Shown one piece after another: positions 12,647-23,507 of a DNA stretch of 64,000 nucleotides (its first letter is position 1; each line of letters opens with the position of its first letter). The position numbers were made by a program, and so were the translations under genes. The notes beneath the pieces are model-generated. The model saw nothing but the letters and a program-made list of their open reading frames with translations, searched no databases and had not been told where the DNA came from. The stretch spans positions 34,690,885-34,754,884 of the forward strand of contig CM067109.1 of the NCBI GenBank assembly GCA_034008185.1, read 5' to 3'. This stretch comes from Gorsachius magnificus (lineage: Eukaryota > Chordata > Aves > Pelecaniformes > Ardeidae).

Positions 12647-15600
12647 ACAGCGGGTTCAGCATTGAGAAGGCAAGCCAGCAACCTGTTGATGAGTTTGAAC
12701 GAGAGTAGTGTATTATACTTGCATCAAACACAAGGGAACTAATTAACTTGAACAACCATATTTGTCTTGGTCCATAATAGTTAGACATGTGTGTCAGGGG
12801 GGTTGTTTTTTCTCCCTTACAGGAGACAAGAAATAATATTAAATTGCTCTTGCTGCAGTCTGATCTAATAACTTCTAGAGGCCATTACTAAATCCTTAGT
12901 CTGTTGATCCTTCAGTTATTTCCCTCACTGGATCTGTATAAATTAATGCTCTGTTTAAGACCATGCAGGGTACAGTAGAGAGAAGAGCTGCTCCGCTATG
13001 ACACATACGAAGGAATGATGTACACTAAACAAGGGGTTTCTGCCTGTTCATTTGGTCAGCCATGAACATCAGTGTTTCTGTGAATAAGCACAATAAAATG
13101 TAAACGTGCTTTAATAATGCAATAAAATACTGTTAATAATATGGGTAGTGCATAAAAATATTACTGAACTCTTGAAACTATAATGGTTTATTTAATTATT
13201 ATTTAATAGCTAATCTTGGAAAATGAAGCTGAATTCATTATGATATTAATTATCTAGTGATTTCTAAGGGTAGCACTTGTTTGGTTTTCAGTGTTTATTG
13301 CAATTTACACTTAGAAACCTTTCAAATTATATTTCTCTTTAACATGTTCCTTTTTAAGTTTTTCTTTCTGAAATGTGTATTTCAATAATTACTGTTTCTG
13401 TGGTGAGGCACTCCATCATTAATACAGTCTAATGATATTTTACCATTCATTCAGTTTTAGGCAGCATAGAGTTAATTGTTCTAATCACTGATCCTGCCTT
13501 ATAGCAATTTTTAAGTGGTTAAAAGGCACATGCATGGCAATTACAAGCTATCTGATCTCTAAGTCTGAAGCACTTGTAATGGCTCCAAGGTTAGGTTTGC
13601 ATTTTTAGGCTCAACAGTTATATACAGTAGACACAAGTACTTGACCACACCAACTATGTCTTTGCTGATCACTATTCCTTTACACATTTTCCATTTTCTA
13701 TAACTTTGACATATAAATGTTGAAATGGTTGTGGGTTTTTTTTTTCCAGATTACCAAAGGGATCATTATGCATTCAGTGTGATGGAAATTGCTATCAGTC
13801 TAGGAGGTTTTAGCATATGATAACCCCATATTTTAAGGCCTGAGTTGCATTCTTGATACAGAATATGGAAAATACATCATAGGCTAAAGAAGCTATAGTC
13901 TATTGATCCCAATGACTAGATTAAACAATATCTAAATACACTTAAGATAACGACAATATTAGATTCAGGTTTTCTGGTCTTTAACATTCACTGTCTAGGT
14001 CCATGTGATTAGCAAAATATCAGTCGCAAAAAATACCTTGATGGTTAGTCATATAACTGGAAATTCAATTGGATTCTTGAATACTAGGGAGGGTCATCCA
14101 GGTTCTTTTGAAATTATTATTTAACAACTACACATACAGGGTCTTAACTATAGAAGATATCCTTTGCTTACAACATAAAGATTCCAAAAGTTTGCTGGTG
14201 TCTTTTAATACAACTGTGGTTTGTTTCATTTAAATTTAATTCATCGTTTCAACATATATTAAGTGTCTATATCCTTATCCTTTCCTTTAAAGGTCTGTTC
14301 ATGAAATATCCTCGGAAAGGTTCCTTGTCTTGAAATATTAAGAAACTGCAGAGACAGACTGGAAGTAACTAAGTCTTCTACATTAACTTTCCAAATCTTC
14401 TCCTTATTCCACTCCACAATATGTCACAAAGAAATTCTCATATCCTCTATACTTCAAACAATCTATTCACTTGACCAAGTTATGTCAGGATTCTTTGGTA
14501 ATTGCTTCTGTTTGGCATGGGATCATAGTTTCCTTGATTTCAAATTATGCTGTGAAACCTCTTTCCACTAGATGCTCTCACAAATCAATAATTTCCTTCC
14601 TTCTTCTTCTTTGATTGATCTAGCCATTAATGTGGTTTGATTGAAAAGGGGAAAGAATGAGAATGATGTTGATTTTGTTTTTTTCTTTCCAATGCGTTTT
14701 ACTCTTTGAGGAAATCTTTATATGTGTAGGTAAGACTATTTTGTGGTTTGTGTGTTGTGATTTAGTTACTGTTTCTCAAAAGTTGCTCTGTGGCTCCCTA
14801 GATTATTTTAAGATATTTCCAGTGCCACATACAGATGTTTGAAGCAATGCTTGAGAAAGCTGTGTTAAATATGAACCACTGTAAATTCTCCAGTGAAGTA
14901 TTTGACATGTTTCACATCCCCCCAAGATTTTCTAGTTGGCTTATTTGTGATATGAAGCTGACAATTAATTTCTTGAAACCACCTGTGAGTTCTATGCATT
15001 TTCTTCTGTGAGCTACCATATCTATAACTTTGTCTCTCATGAAAATAAAAAATAATTACATGCAACTCACCACATTACCAGGAGGAGAAGAGATGACCCT
15101 TGTCCATGACTCAAACACATTTAGTTCAGAAGCAAACTGCATTTTAGACTGTATGGACAAATAATTGTTTTCCTAATGCAGTCTGTCTTCGCTTTGATAG
15201 AACTACAATTGTAGAAACCTGCCAACTGTCTTTAAAATACATGCCCTGGATTATTGAATTATAGTTTGGGAACAGATGCTCATGATAGTTGTCCAGAATA
15301 AGATCTGGCCAACCTTAGGGGAAAAAAAAAAAGTGAAAACCCAGAATTATAATTCTTTTTCTCCCTACACTGCAACATTTAGATAGAGAGCAGCTATGCA
15401 AATAATTGATTTAGCTTTTTTGAGAAACAAAGCGGAAGATGAATCAGAAAGGTAGTGGTTTGGGTAGTAGAGGCAGGCAAATTAAACAGATAAAAGTGGT
15501 TAGGTTAGATATCAGCACTGGACATAGCAGGGTGTGAGGAGGGGGAGAAACTCCTAGATACCTATAGCATATCTTTGTTTTTTCCTTGCAAAGCCTTTTA

Positions 15601-15790
15601 TGTCACTAATCCCTGATAAAGGAAATATCAGAAACATCTGATCTCTGTAGAGGAAGGCAGAACAGCAAATTTGGAAGGAAATAAAACTGAAAAGCATTCT
15701 CTGATGGGTATGTTTAATAACATGCTGCTTCAATACCAGAATCCTCAGTTGCTTAGTGTGACACAGAACTTAGGATTTTTTAAGCCTTCA

Positions 15791-15842
15791 AACTCCTTAA
15801 AAAACTTTAAACAACTTAAAACTTTGAACTCCTTAAAAAAGT
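15791..15842. repeat. Short direct repeat, 36-bp spacing
   Basis: The block aactccttaaaaaa is present at about 15791 and 15827, with a related ctttaaacaacttaaaacttt segment between. This gives a low-complexity A/T-rich duplicated patch inside a meaningless 84-codon frame. Confidence 0.7.
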
Positions 15843-16276
15843 CTTTTTCTGTCCTCCACATACCCTTTTTCACAACAAACAGAAAAATTTTTTGTTTGAT
15901 GAAAAAAAATGTTAATCATTGTTAAATTAATTCAGTTACAGAAATTCTATTTTGCGTTGAGTCCTATGATATAAAATTATGTTTGAATCCTTTAGGGCAG
16001 AGGGTGACACATTGTTCATGCAGCAATCAAATCTTACAGGAGAACTAAGAGAACTTTACAGTTGTGGTGGCTTCTTTCCCAGGTGGGATTTATGGTCTAT
16101 AAATGTATTTTTCTATGATCCTTAAGAAAATGAAAGCTGACTTTACTAAAGAAAGGAATTAATTGCTTTCTATCCAACTGTGATTGCTTTGTAAGTATTA
16201 GTTAGTATTTGTTTATTTATTGGTGAGTTTTCCAAGAGAATAAGAACTGAATTAAGTATCTTCTGCTCTCTTCTGT

Positions 16277-16304
16277 GGGGGGAAGGGGCAGGGGAGTACC
16301 ATGG
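16277..16304 (+). other. Possible G-quadruplex motif
   Basis: Four runs of G (GGGGGG, GGGG, GGGG, GGG) are separated by loops of 2, 2 and 8 bases on the + strand. This meets the usual quadruplex pattern apart from the slightly long last loop. It stands alone in AT-rich DNA. Confidence 0.5.
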
Positions 16305-18046
16305 GTTGCAAAGTAATACACCCAAAAGCTTGGAAATATCAACTGCCTGGGTGTTTTCAGCTTTTACCCTACTGAAATCTCTCTCATGTTGAGGCCCGTA
16401 TCATCATAAACAAGGAACTCAAAGTTCATTTTGACTTTTGAGAAGCTGCTGCTGCAGCTAATGTTTTTAATGTGTGACATTTTCTAATGTAAAAAAAAAA
16501 TACCTGCTGTGTACAGTTTTGTGGTGTTTTTTTGTGGTGATACAGTTTTTACCCTTTCTTTCATCAATAGTTTAGAATCTAAATGGTCCTGTGGCAGTGT
16601 AGACTTTTGCAAGGTGGCAGAAGAAACTGCTCACCTGCAAGAAGATAGTTAGGTAAAGCAAGTTGGGAAGTGTACTCAAAGGAGCCAGAAAATTATTCCT
16701 TTCCTGTTCCTTGCAAAAATGGAAGGACCTTGTGTTACAGGTACTACTCTGGAGAAACATTTTAGGGAGACAGTGTCACACCAGGCAAAGTATCCCAGGG
16801 CCTAGCCATTATTGGCTTTTCTTTTTCAGTTATTAAACCACTTCACAGAATTGATAGAAGATACCTGTTGCTAGGTAGGTAAATTCATCCAAAATGGAAA
16901 CTTCTTGGAGAGCAGAAAGTTGCACTGGGAGCAACTGTGTTCCACGAGAACATCATTATATTATTGCACATCCTAAATGTGTCGTGCAAAGTTTGATGAT
17001 AACATCTTACAGTCTTCTGGTGTGTTAAGACACAGTATAGTGAGTCACAAAATACAATAACCATCTGGTCAAAACTCAAAGTGTATCTAAGTTGTGAAGC
17101 AAATACAGATATTTCCCAAACTGTACAACTGCTTTTCCATTGCTTCTCAACCAATAGCCACGACATAAAAGCACAGGTATATGCTGTACTATATTGGAGA
17201 CAGCCTAGCAGGTGAAGCTACACACCATATTTAACAAATTCATTCCTTTTATGAAGCTGTTTTAAAACTTCAGTGATAACCAAAATCTGTGTCCCCTTGC
17301 TGTGTGCTTTGGAAAATAACTTTCCAGAGAAAGAAATTTAGTGAATGTCTATAGGTGACTGTGCTTCATGAAGTATGTCATTCCATGGCCCTTTTCCTTT
17401 ACTTGGATTATATCATCCATATTTACAGATTAATAACTTCTATTACTAGCCGGTATCTTTGGGGAGTACAAAAACTGTCTTTTGTATATTGGAAGAATTT
17501 TAAGAGACTTGTAAAATATTACGCGTCTTTTAAACACCTTCAGGGATGCCATGTGGATGCATAAGACAGTACATGAGAAGATTCAGCCACACAGTACAAA
17601 TATTTGAGCAAAGCCTCCAGGATTTAAAAGCTCAAAGGCAGAAATGTAAAATACATTACTAGCTGTCTAGCTACTAGGTAAATTGTTCCATGTAATAGTA
17701 ATTGAATGGAGCAGGAATAAATAACCTTGGTATAGACTAGAGAAAAAGGAAGTCTAATCCTACTGATGGATTTCCTATTTCCTTTATAATTCAATACCTG
17801 TCATGAGAACTGTAAAATTTATAGAACTTTCCCAAGCAGACACGGAAGTGGAAATCTTCAATCTACAAAGCTTGTTATGGTCGAAAATATCCATGTTTAC
17901 TGTCACCCACAATGTCCAACGTCCAATATTGCAGTCCAGAGTATGTACAGCCAACTTTCAGTTATCCATAGTCAATTTATCTAAGTTGGGGAAAATGCTG
18001 TGAGTGCAGAGGCAGTTCACTGACCAAAGAGCAGCACCTTGTAAGC

Positions 18047-18122
18047 AATGCTATGCTTGCTACCTCCATGACAGCATGCTAGGCTTGCTATGCATGCTAT
18101 GCTTGCTACCTCAAAGACAGTG
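18047..18122. repeat. Imperfect tandem duplication, about 46-bp period
   Basis: The block atgctatgcttgctacctc starts at 18048 and again at 18094. Each is followed by a related gacag, with another partial gctaggcttgctatgc between. The composition (repeated GCTTGCTA and GCATGCTA) suggests nested duplication of a smaller motif. Confidence 0.8.
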
Positions 18123-18275
18123 GTCCAGCTGGTTTTTTACTGGGAGGCACTGGCACTAATACATGCTGGTAGGCCTCACAGGCTCCATGCAAAGCCAGAA
18201 CAGATGGTTCTGAACTGCCTTTTCAATGGGGACTGCTAAGTAAAAATACCCCATTGTCTATATGCAGGTTGTATT

Positions 18276-18338
18276 TATATATATATATATACACACACAC
18301 ACATATATATATACACACACACACATATATATATATAT
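18276..18338. repeat. Compound (TA)n(CA)n microsatellite
   Basis: Alternating blocks: TA at 18276-18290, AC at 18291-18302, AT at 18303-18312, AC at 18313-18324 and AT at 18325-18338. The near-symmetrical TA/CA/TA/CA/TA layout suggests duplication of a TA-CA cassette. It should be length-polymorphic. Confidence 0.95.
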
Positions 18339-20110
18339 GTATGATCTGGGCTCATTTCAGCTGTTGGTTAGGTCTTAGAGGAAACACTGGTGTTTTTCAG
18401 TATGCTTATTAAGAACCATTTAATATGCCCTTTAAGCATGACTTTTGATTGCTTGGGGTATCCCATGGACCTCCAACCCCTTCCTTTGCCAGAGGCTGGA
18501 GTTGACGATATAACATTTAAAAAATATAATATTTTAAAAAATCGTATTTCTAAGTATGATTTTAGATATTGAACGTAGATATTTATTTATGTGAATTACA
18601 GAAACTCCTAACAGCTGGCACTGACAGTGGCAACATTCATCTATGTCTATTAACCAATTCACTGGTGTGCAGGCATTATATCGTGGTCTCTTAGCTCAGC
18701 AACAGAATAAATAAATGTGCTTTGAATACATATTTGACTCATTACTGACTGCAGGAGAAAATAACTCTTAGAATAGCAGACTCCAGTGTGAGACAGCCCC
18801 ACGTCAAGTTTGTCAGCTTTTACAAAACGGCACACTGCTTGGAATAGTTCTGTTGATGCAGACTCACAAGCATATTGTGGATGAAAGAAAAGTTCCCTTT
18901 TGCTCTTCATAGCGTACAACACCGGACTATAAAACAGCACCTTGCTGCAGATGAGTGTGTCTTGGCCTGCTCAGCTATGGACTCCCACTATGCTGAAATC
19001 TGTGGATAACTTGTGCTGTGCAGCTGAGCAATTTCATTAAAATAAAGATAGATCCACTCACCTGTGTACCACAGAGGGGTTATCTTCTTGGACATGATAA
19101 AATTTTGTTTATTGTATTCTATTTAACTCATTCTCTTCTAAAGTTTGAAGCCAAAATATGGTTCTTCTGGGACACTTAGCAGTCACAATTAAGTCTGTGT
19201 GTTTCTGTACAAAGATCTTAAGACACTGTGTGAATTTGCATATCAGTAACATGAGCTAATCTTTGCATCTCTGCTACCAAGTTCAACAAGTTTGATCAAA
19301 TTTCAAAAAACACTCAAAGTTCCAAATTAGTTTTTATTCTCAGGATCTCTAAATTAAGAAGCACATTTTAATAATGTATCTTTCACCTGAAATATTCCTG
19401 CATGAGATAGTAAATCACTTGGCCTATGCAGCAGTTTCTCCAGGTAGCTACCAGTACTAAATTTTTGCGAGTTGATTAATTTTAGCTATGGCATTTCCCA
19501 TTCCTTCTCAGCCCTTATCTGCTGGAAACCAGATATTTAAAAATAAATATATTGAAAATGAAAATCCTATAATCTGTATTAATAATAATTACTATTTCTT
19601 TTGTGCACAAGCACGAGCAATACTTGAAAAGGTTATCATTACAATGCACGTCAAGCGAATACTACTGTGCATGAGGCATCCATGTTGATGCTGAGTTCAG
19701 TTTCTCTGTTCTTTTTCATTTCCTGAAATTAAGAGGTAAGCTGAAGACGGTTTATGAGGCATTACCTACTAGAACAGGTTTGCTACCACTAAATGAGAAG
19801 GCTTGCAGGTTTTCTGTTGAGTCTTCTTCTGGTGAGTCATTTAGAAAAGCTTAAGATAAGATGTAAATGTTAAATAGAGATCATATGCCAGAAAACTATA
19901 TTTAAATGCAAAAGTCATGTCTAATGTAGAAATAACACTCCTACTTGGAAGCATTGGTTTGTGCCTTTGTTTTATAAGCAACAATTTTGAATTTTTGTAT
20001 TTATTCTCACACTTACAATTTTGTAATGGGTTTTATGCTGCAAAAACTCATAAATTATTACTAATAATTTTATTTCTTTTCTGTTTCATTTTGAGTCTCG
20101 CCAAACATGA

Positions 20111-20129
20111 TTTTTTTTTTTTTTTTTTT
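20111..20129. repeat. T-tract (19 T)
   Basis: An uninterrupted run of 19 T on the + strand. No retroposed sequence with matching target duplication was recognised beside it. Confidence 0.9.
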
Positions 20130-20678
20130 GTCCTTTGGCATTGGTTCCTCACTCTCATACATGAGATAACCTCCTGTATTTCTAAAATACACTGGAAACT
20201 GGAATCATTGTTTAATTTCATTGTTCTGAAATGCTTGATTGCAGTTAACAAGGTTGACATGGGTTGCATCCCTATTCATTAATGTCACTTTTCACAACAC
20301 AATAGACTTTTAAAACCACAAATTTTATCCAGTTGCAGTTCTTAAAGTCTCATCCATGACATGATTTAGTTTTCAACTCTTCCTGTATTTGTTATTCTTG
20401 TTCAAAAGGAAAGTAGAAATTTATGCTTTTTACATGTCCACTAAGCTTTGTTTTGTTTCTCATTAATCTCCACTGCTTCCAGTTGCTGAAGATTTCTCTA
20501 TTGTCTAGTGCCACACCTTTCTGAATAAATGAGCCACAGACTTATTGTCTGACAATCACCCTGGATCATAAAGTATGGGGTTTTTTCCAAAAAATCTCCT
20601 TTTGATAATCTCATTTCCTATGCTAGACTAGGCTAATTGAAGAGAAGAAATTAATAATAAGGAAGTCCATGAATCATA

Positions 20679-21281
20679 TGTCATGGTTTAACCTGGCTGG
20701 CAACTAAGCACCACGCAGCCGCTTGCTCACTCCCCCCCCTCCCTCAGTGGGATGGGGGAGAGAATCGGAGAAAAGAAAAAAAAAAGTAAGACCCATGGGT
20801 TGAGATAGAGACAGTTTAATAAGAGAGAAGAATAACAATAGTGATAATAATAATGGTAAGAGAATATACAGAATATATAAAACAAGTGATGCACCATGCA
20901 ATTGTTCACCACCCGCTGACCGGTGCCCAGCCCGTCGCGAGCAGTGATCACTCCCCGCAAGCTGCGATCACACAGCCCGAGCTGCGACCACTCTGCCCAC
21001 GACCGGCCGACTGACTAACCCCCCCGGGCATGACATTATATGGTGTGGAATAACTCTTTGGTCAGTTTGGGTTAGCTGTCCTAGCTGTGCTCCCTCCCAG
21101 CTTGTTATGCACCTGGCTGAGCAGGAGAAGCTCAAAAAGTCCTTGAGTAGTCTGAGCACTACTTGGCAACAACTAAAAACATCAGTGTGTTATCAACATT
21201 CTTCTGGTACTAAATCCAAAGCACAGCACTGTGCTAGCTTCTGTGAGGAAAATTAACTCTATCCCAGCCAAAACCAGGACA
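20679..21281 (-). mobile_element. Solo LTR 2, same family as LTR 1, reversed
   Basis: On the minus strand this 603-bp element begins TGTCCTGG and ends CATGACA. It follows the same block order as LTR 1 and is almost identical, base for base, to LTR 4 (31803-32421). Both share the TAACCCAAACTGACC block, the CCGGTCGTGGGC junction and the TTATCACTATTGTTATTC segment. It carries three copies of the 20-bp unit (20936-20955, 20956-20975, 20976-20995 on the + strand). No internal retroviral genes are attached. High CpG content and near-identity to LTR 4 argue that this is one of the youngest insertions in the window. Confidence 0.93.
20936..20995 (-). repeat. 3 x 20-bp tandem array inside LTR 2
   Basis: Three imperfect 20-bp units built around a GTGATC core and an AGCTCGGG-type end on the minus strand. 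LTR 1 and LTR 3 have a single unit at the same place and LTR 4 has four. The array therefore expands and contracts within the family. Confidence 0.85.
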
Positions 21282-21286
21282 TCATA

Positions 21287-21934
21287 GCAGTTCATGCAGT
21301 CTACCAACCAGCTAAGCTGCTTCCAGAAATTTATTTTCTGACTCTATATTTTTCAGTTTTCTTGGTTGGGGTTTTTGTTTTGGTTGGTTGGTTTTTTAAA
21401 CAGGCCCCACACACTTCATTTAAGACAGTATCCTGATAAACCTTTGAATACATTTCTTTAGTTTTATCTAGATCTGATAGAGAAAAACACAAGCGTGGAA
21501 ATTTTTTTCAGGTCAAACACATAGACTTAGATTACTACTAGGGATTATTATTCACATTTCATATTTTTTCTCTTTTTTCCCTAGAAATATTTACTTTAAG
21601 TGCTATGTAATTCTTATTCTGTAGTATAAATGTGTTCTTGTATCAAACTCAGGGGGAAATATCAAGACTAGAAGCACTTCGACTAGATCTGGGTTTGGTA
21701 ATTTTGCAAGTGTTACTCACGATTATTTAACAGACACATATAATTTTGACTTCTGAAAACTTCACCTAAGAATTTTTATGACAGAGGACTGAGATAACTC
21801 AAAACAGGCATTTTAATAAGAAAGTTATATTTATTCTTTTCCTCCCAACAAATTGTAGAGCAAGGAGTTACAGTAATGAAGGACTGGGGACACACGCTTC
21901 CCCTCATCTGGTCCTGCGTCACAGAAACATATGG
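21287..21934. other. Unique AT-rich segment
   Basis: About 650 bp with a T/G-rich low-complexity patch near 21360-21400 (ttggttggttggtttttt). No gene, LTR or CR1 blocks were recognised. Confidence 0.55.
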
Positions 21935-22480
21935 CTGAGGGGTGCTCAAGAGATCAGTTATCTAATCCACAGGTCTATCTAAAATTCAGATCAATTACAT
22001 TTATGCCAACTATGATAGAGGCTTACCCAGTCTATTCTTAGTAACCTAGTTGCTTTCCTGACAACTCTGATTCTATTGCTGTCTCCACCATTGGAAAATC
22101 TTCCCCAATACTGAACCTAAATCCTTCTTACTGCGATAGAAGACCATTGTTTCTTGTTCTATCTACTCTGGACATGGAAAACAATTGTGCTTCCCTTCTT
22201 TGCCACAGCTTTTTAGTGTCTTAAGAGCAAAATTTTATGCTCCACAGTCTTCATTTTTTCACATTAAACGACTCCCTGCTTTTCTCCCATGTCATGTTTC
22301 TTAAATCTCCATGCATTCTCTTGGATCTTTTCTGGAGCTTCTTCATTAGTATATTAATGTCCTTGAATTGTTACACTCCGAACTGGAAACCGTACTGCAA
22401 CTGAGACCATATCACCAGTGAATATAGAAGAAGGACTGATTCACATTTTACAGGCAGTTTTCTTGTTTATATCTTAATCT
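21935..22480 (-). mobile_element. Ancient CR1-like LINE relic
   Basis: On the + strand the order of degraded blocks matches the reverse complement of an old amniote CR1 3' region: atctaatccacaggtctatctaaa, ggaaaatcttccccaa, aacctaaatccttcttactgcg, accattgtttcttgttctatc, tttctggagcttcttc and gaactggaaaccgtactgcaactgag. The 3' terminal ATTCTATG-type repeat is no longer readable. Divergence is high, so the element predates the LTRs. Both limits are approximate, and the relic may extend right toward 22620. Confidence 0.7.
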
Positions 22481-22922
22481 CCAGCTGCAAACATTTGCAG
22501 CTTCCTCCCAGCACAGATAAAGGCATCTCTTTGTAGAAGCTGTGTCTGCCTACAGCATGCTCCCTCTTGCCACCTCTGAGTGCTGATATGCTGGCCACAT
22601 GTTTAGTTAATTTTGTATTTGGATCAGTATTTTAAGGATTCAGTATTCTCTTTAATCCTATGTTTTGGGTTTGGTAAAAAGGAATCATGTTAAACTATCT
22701 GAAGCAACGCAAGAAGTGCTTCTCCTTCTTCCACCAGGTAATATCTTCCACCATGAGGAACTCCAGAGCATAATTATCTGTGACCCACTACTTGTCCCCA
22801 TTATGTTTTTTGATTTAACTCTCAGCATTCAGGGAGAGTCATATTAGACATATGCAAAACCAAATATATTAATAATATTTATTCATAAGCATTTAAATGA
22901 ACAAATATTTTTGTGAGACAGA
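22481..22922. other. Unique segment before LTR 3
   Basis: About 440 bp, AT-rich, no gene recognised. A caccag|gtaata donor-like site near 22738 has no convincing acceptor or coding frame. Confidence 0.5.
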
Positions 22923-22927
22923 GCATT

Positions 22928-23507
22928 TGTCCTAGTTTTGGCTGAGTTAGAGTTAATTTTCTACCCGGTAGCTGGCATAGCGCTGTGTTTTGGATTTAGG
23001 ACAAGAAGAATGTTGATAACACACTGATGGTTTAGTTTTTGCTAAGCAGTGCTTACACCAGTCAAGGACTATTCAGTTTCCCATGCTCTGCCAGGGGCAC
23101 AAGAAGCTGGGAGGAGACACAGCCAGGACAGCTGACCCCAACTGGCCAAAGGGCTATTCCAGACCATATGATGTCATGATTGGGGGGAGCTGGACAGGGG
23201 GAGAGTGATTGCTGCTCAGGATGAGCTGGGCATCTGTCAGCAGGTGGTGAGCAATTGTGCATCACTTGTGTATATTCTGTATATTCTCTTACCATTATTA
23301 TTATTATTATTATTATTGTTGTTGTTATTATTATTATTATTATTATTGGTTTTTTTTTTTCCTCTACTGTTTTATGAATCCATCTGTATCTCAACCCACG
23401 GGTTTCACTTTTTTTTTCCCGATTCTCTCCCCCATCGCACTGAGGGAGTGAGGGAGTGAGGGAGCGGATCTGTGGTGTTCAGCTGCCTGCTGGGTTAAAC
23501 CATGACA
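22928..23507 (+). mobile_element. Solo LTR 3, older copy of the same family
   Basis: A 580-bp element starting TGTCCTAG and ending CATGACA, with the family block order. It is visibly older than LTR 1, 2 and 4. CpG sites kept in LTR 1 (catcggtcggcggg) appear here as TG or CA (catctgtcagcagg), and many other substitutions are present. The single 20-bp unit is at 23201-23220. Its TTA-rich segment has expanded into a microsatellite (23294-23347). The usual ATTAAA signal region is altered (tactgttttatgaatcc). No internal retroviral sequence remains. Confidence 0.9.
23294..23347 (+). repeat. (ATT)n/(GTT)n microsatellite within LTR 3
   Basis: About 18 trinucleotide units, mostly ATT with a short GTT interruption in the middle. 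LTR 2 and LTR 4 carry only a few ATT units at the same point (accattattattatcac), so the microsatellite grew from a seed already in the LTR. Confidence 0.92.

Larger units (their letters stand above)
8161..20673. other. 12.5 kb unique AT-rich DNA, no gene
   Basis: No open frame with recognisable motifs, no LTR and no CR1 tail. It contains small tandem duplications (12610-12646, 15791-15842, 18047-18122), a compound TA/CA microsatellite (18276-18338), a T-tract of 19 at 20111-20129 and a G-rich motif at 16277-16304, listed separately. The stretch at about 13080-13620 has the texture of a conserved non-coding element (TAATTA cores, long mixed-sequence blocks without repeats), but this cannot be shown from one sequence. 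Confidence 0.6.
20674..21286. repeat. 5-bp target-site duplication around LTR 2
   Basis: The pentamer tcata is found at 20674-20678 and at 21282-21286, exactly abutting the LTR ends. Confidence 0.92.

Noticed and set aside
19917..20282. 121-codon hydrophobic frame
   Set aside because: Contains a poly-Phe run from a 19-T tract, no domain, and no splice or promoter context.
23062..23459. 110- and 84-codon frames rich in Ile/Leu/Tyr
   Set aside because: Produced by the ATT microsatellite in LTR 3.
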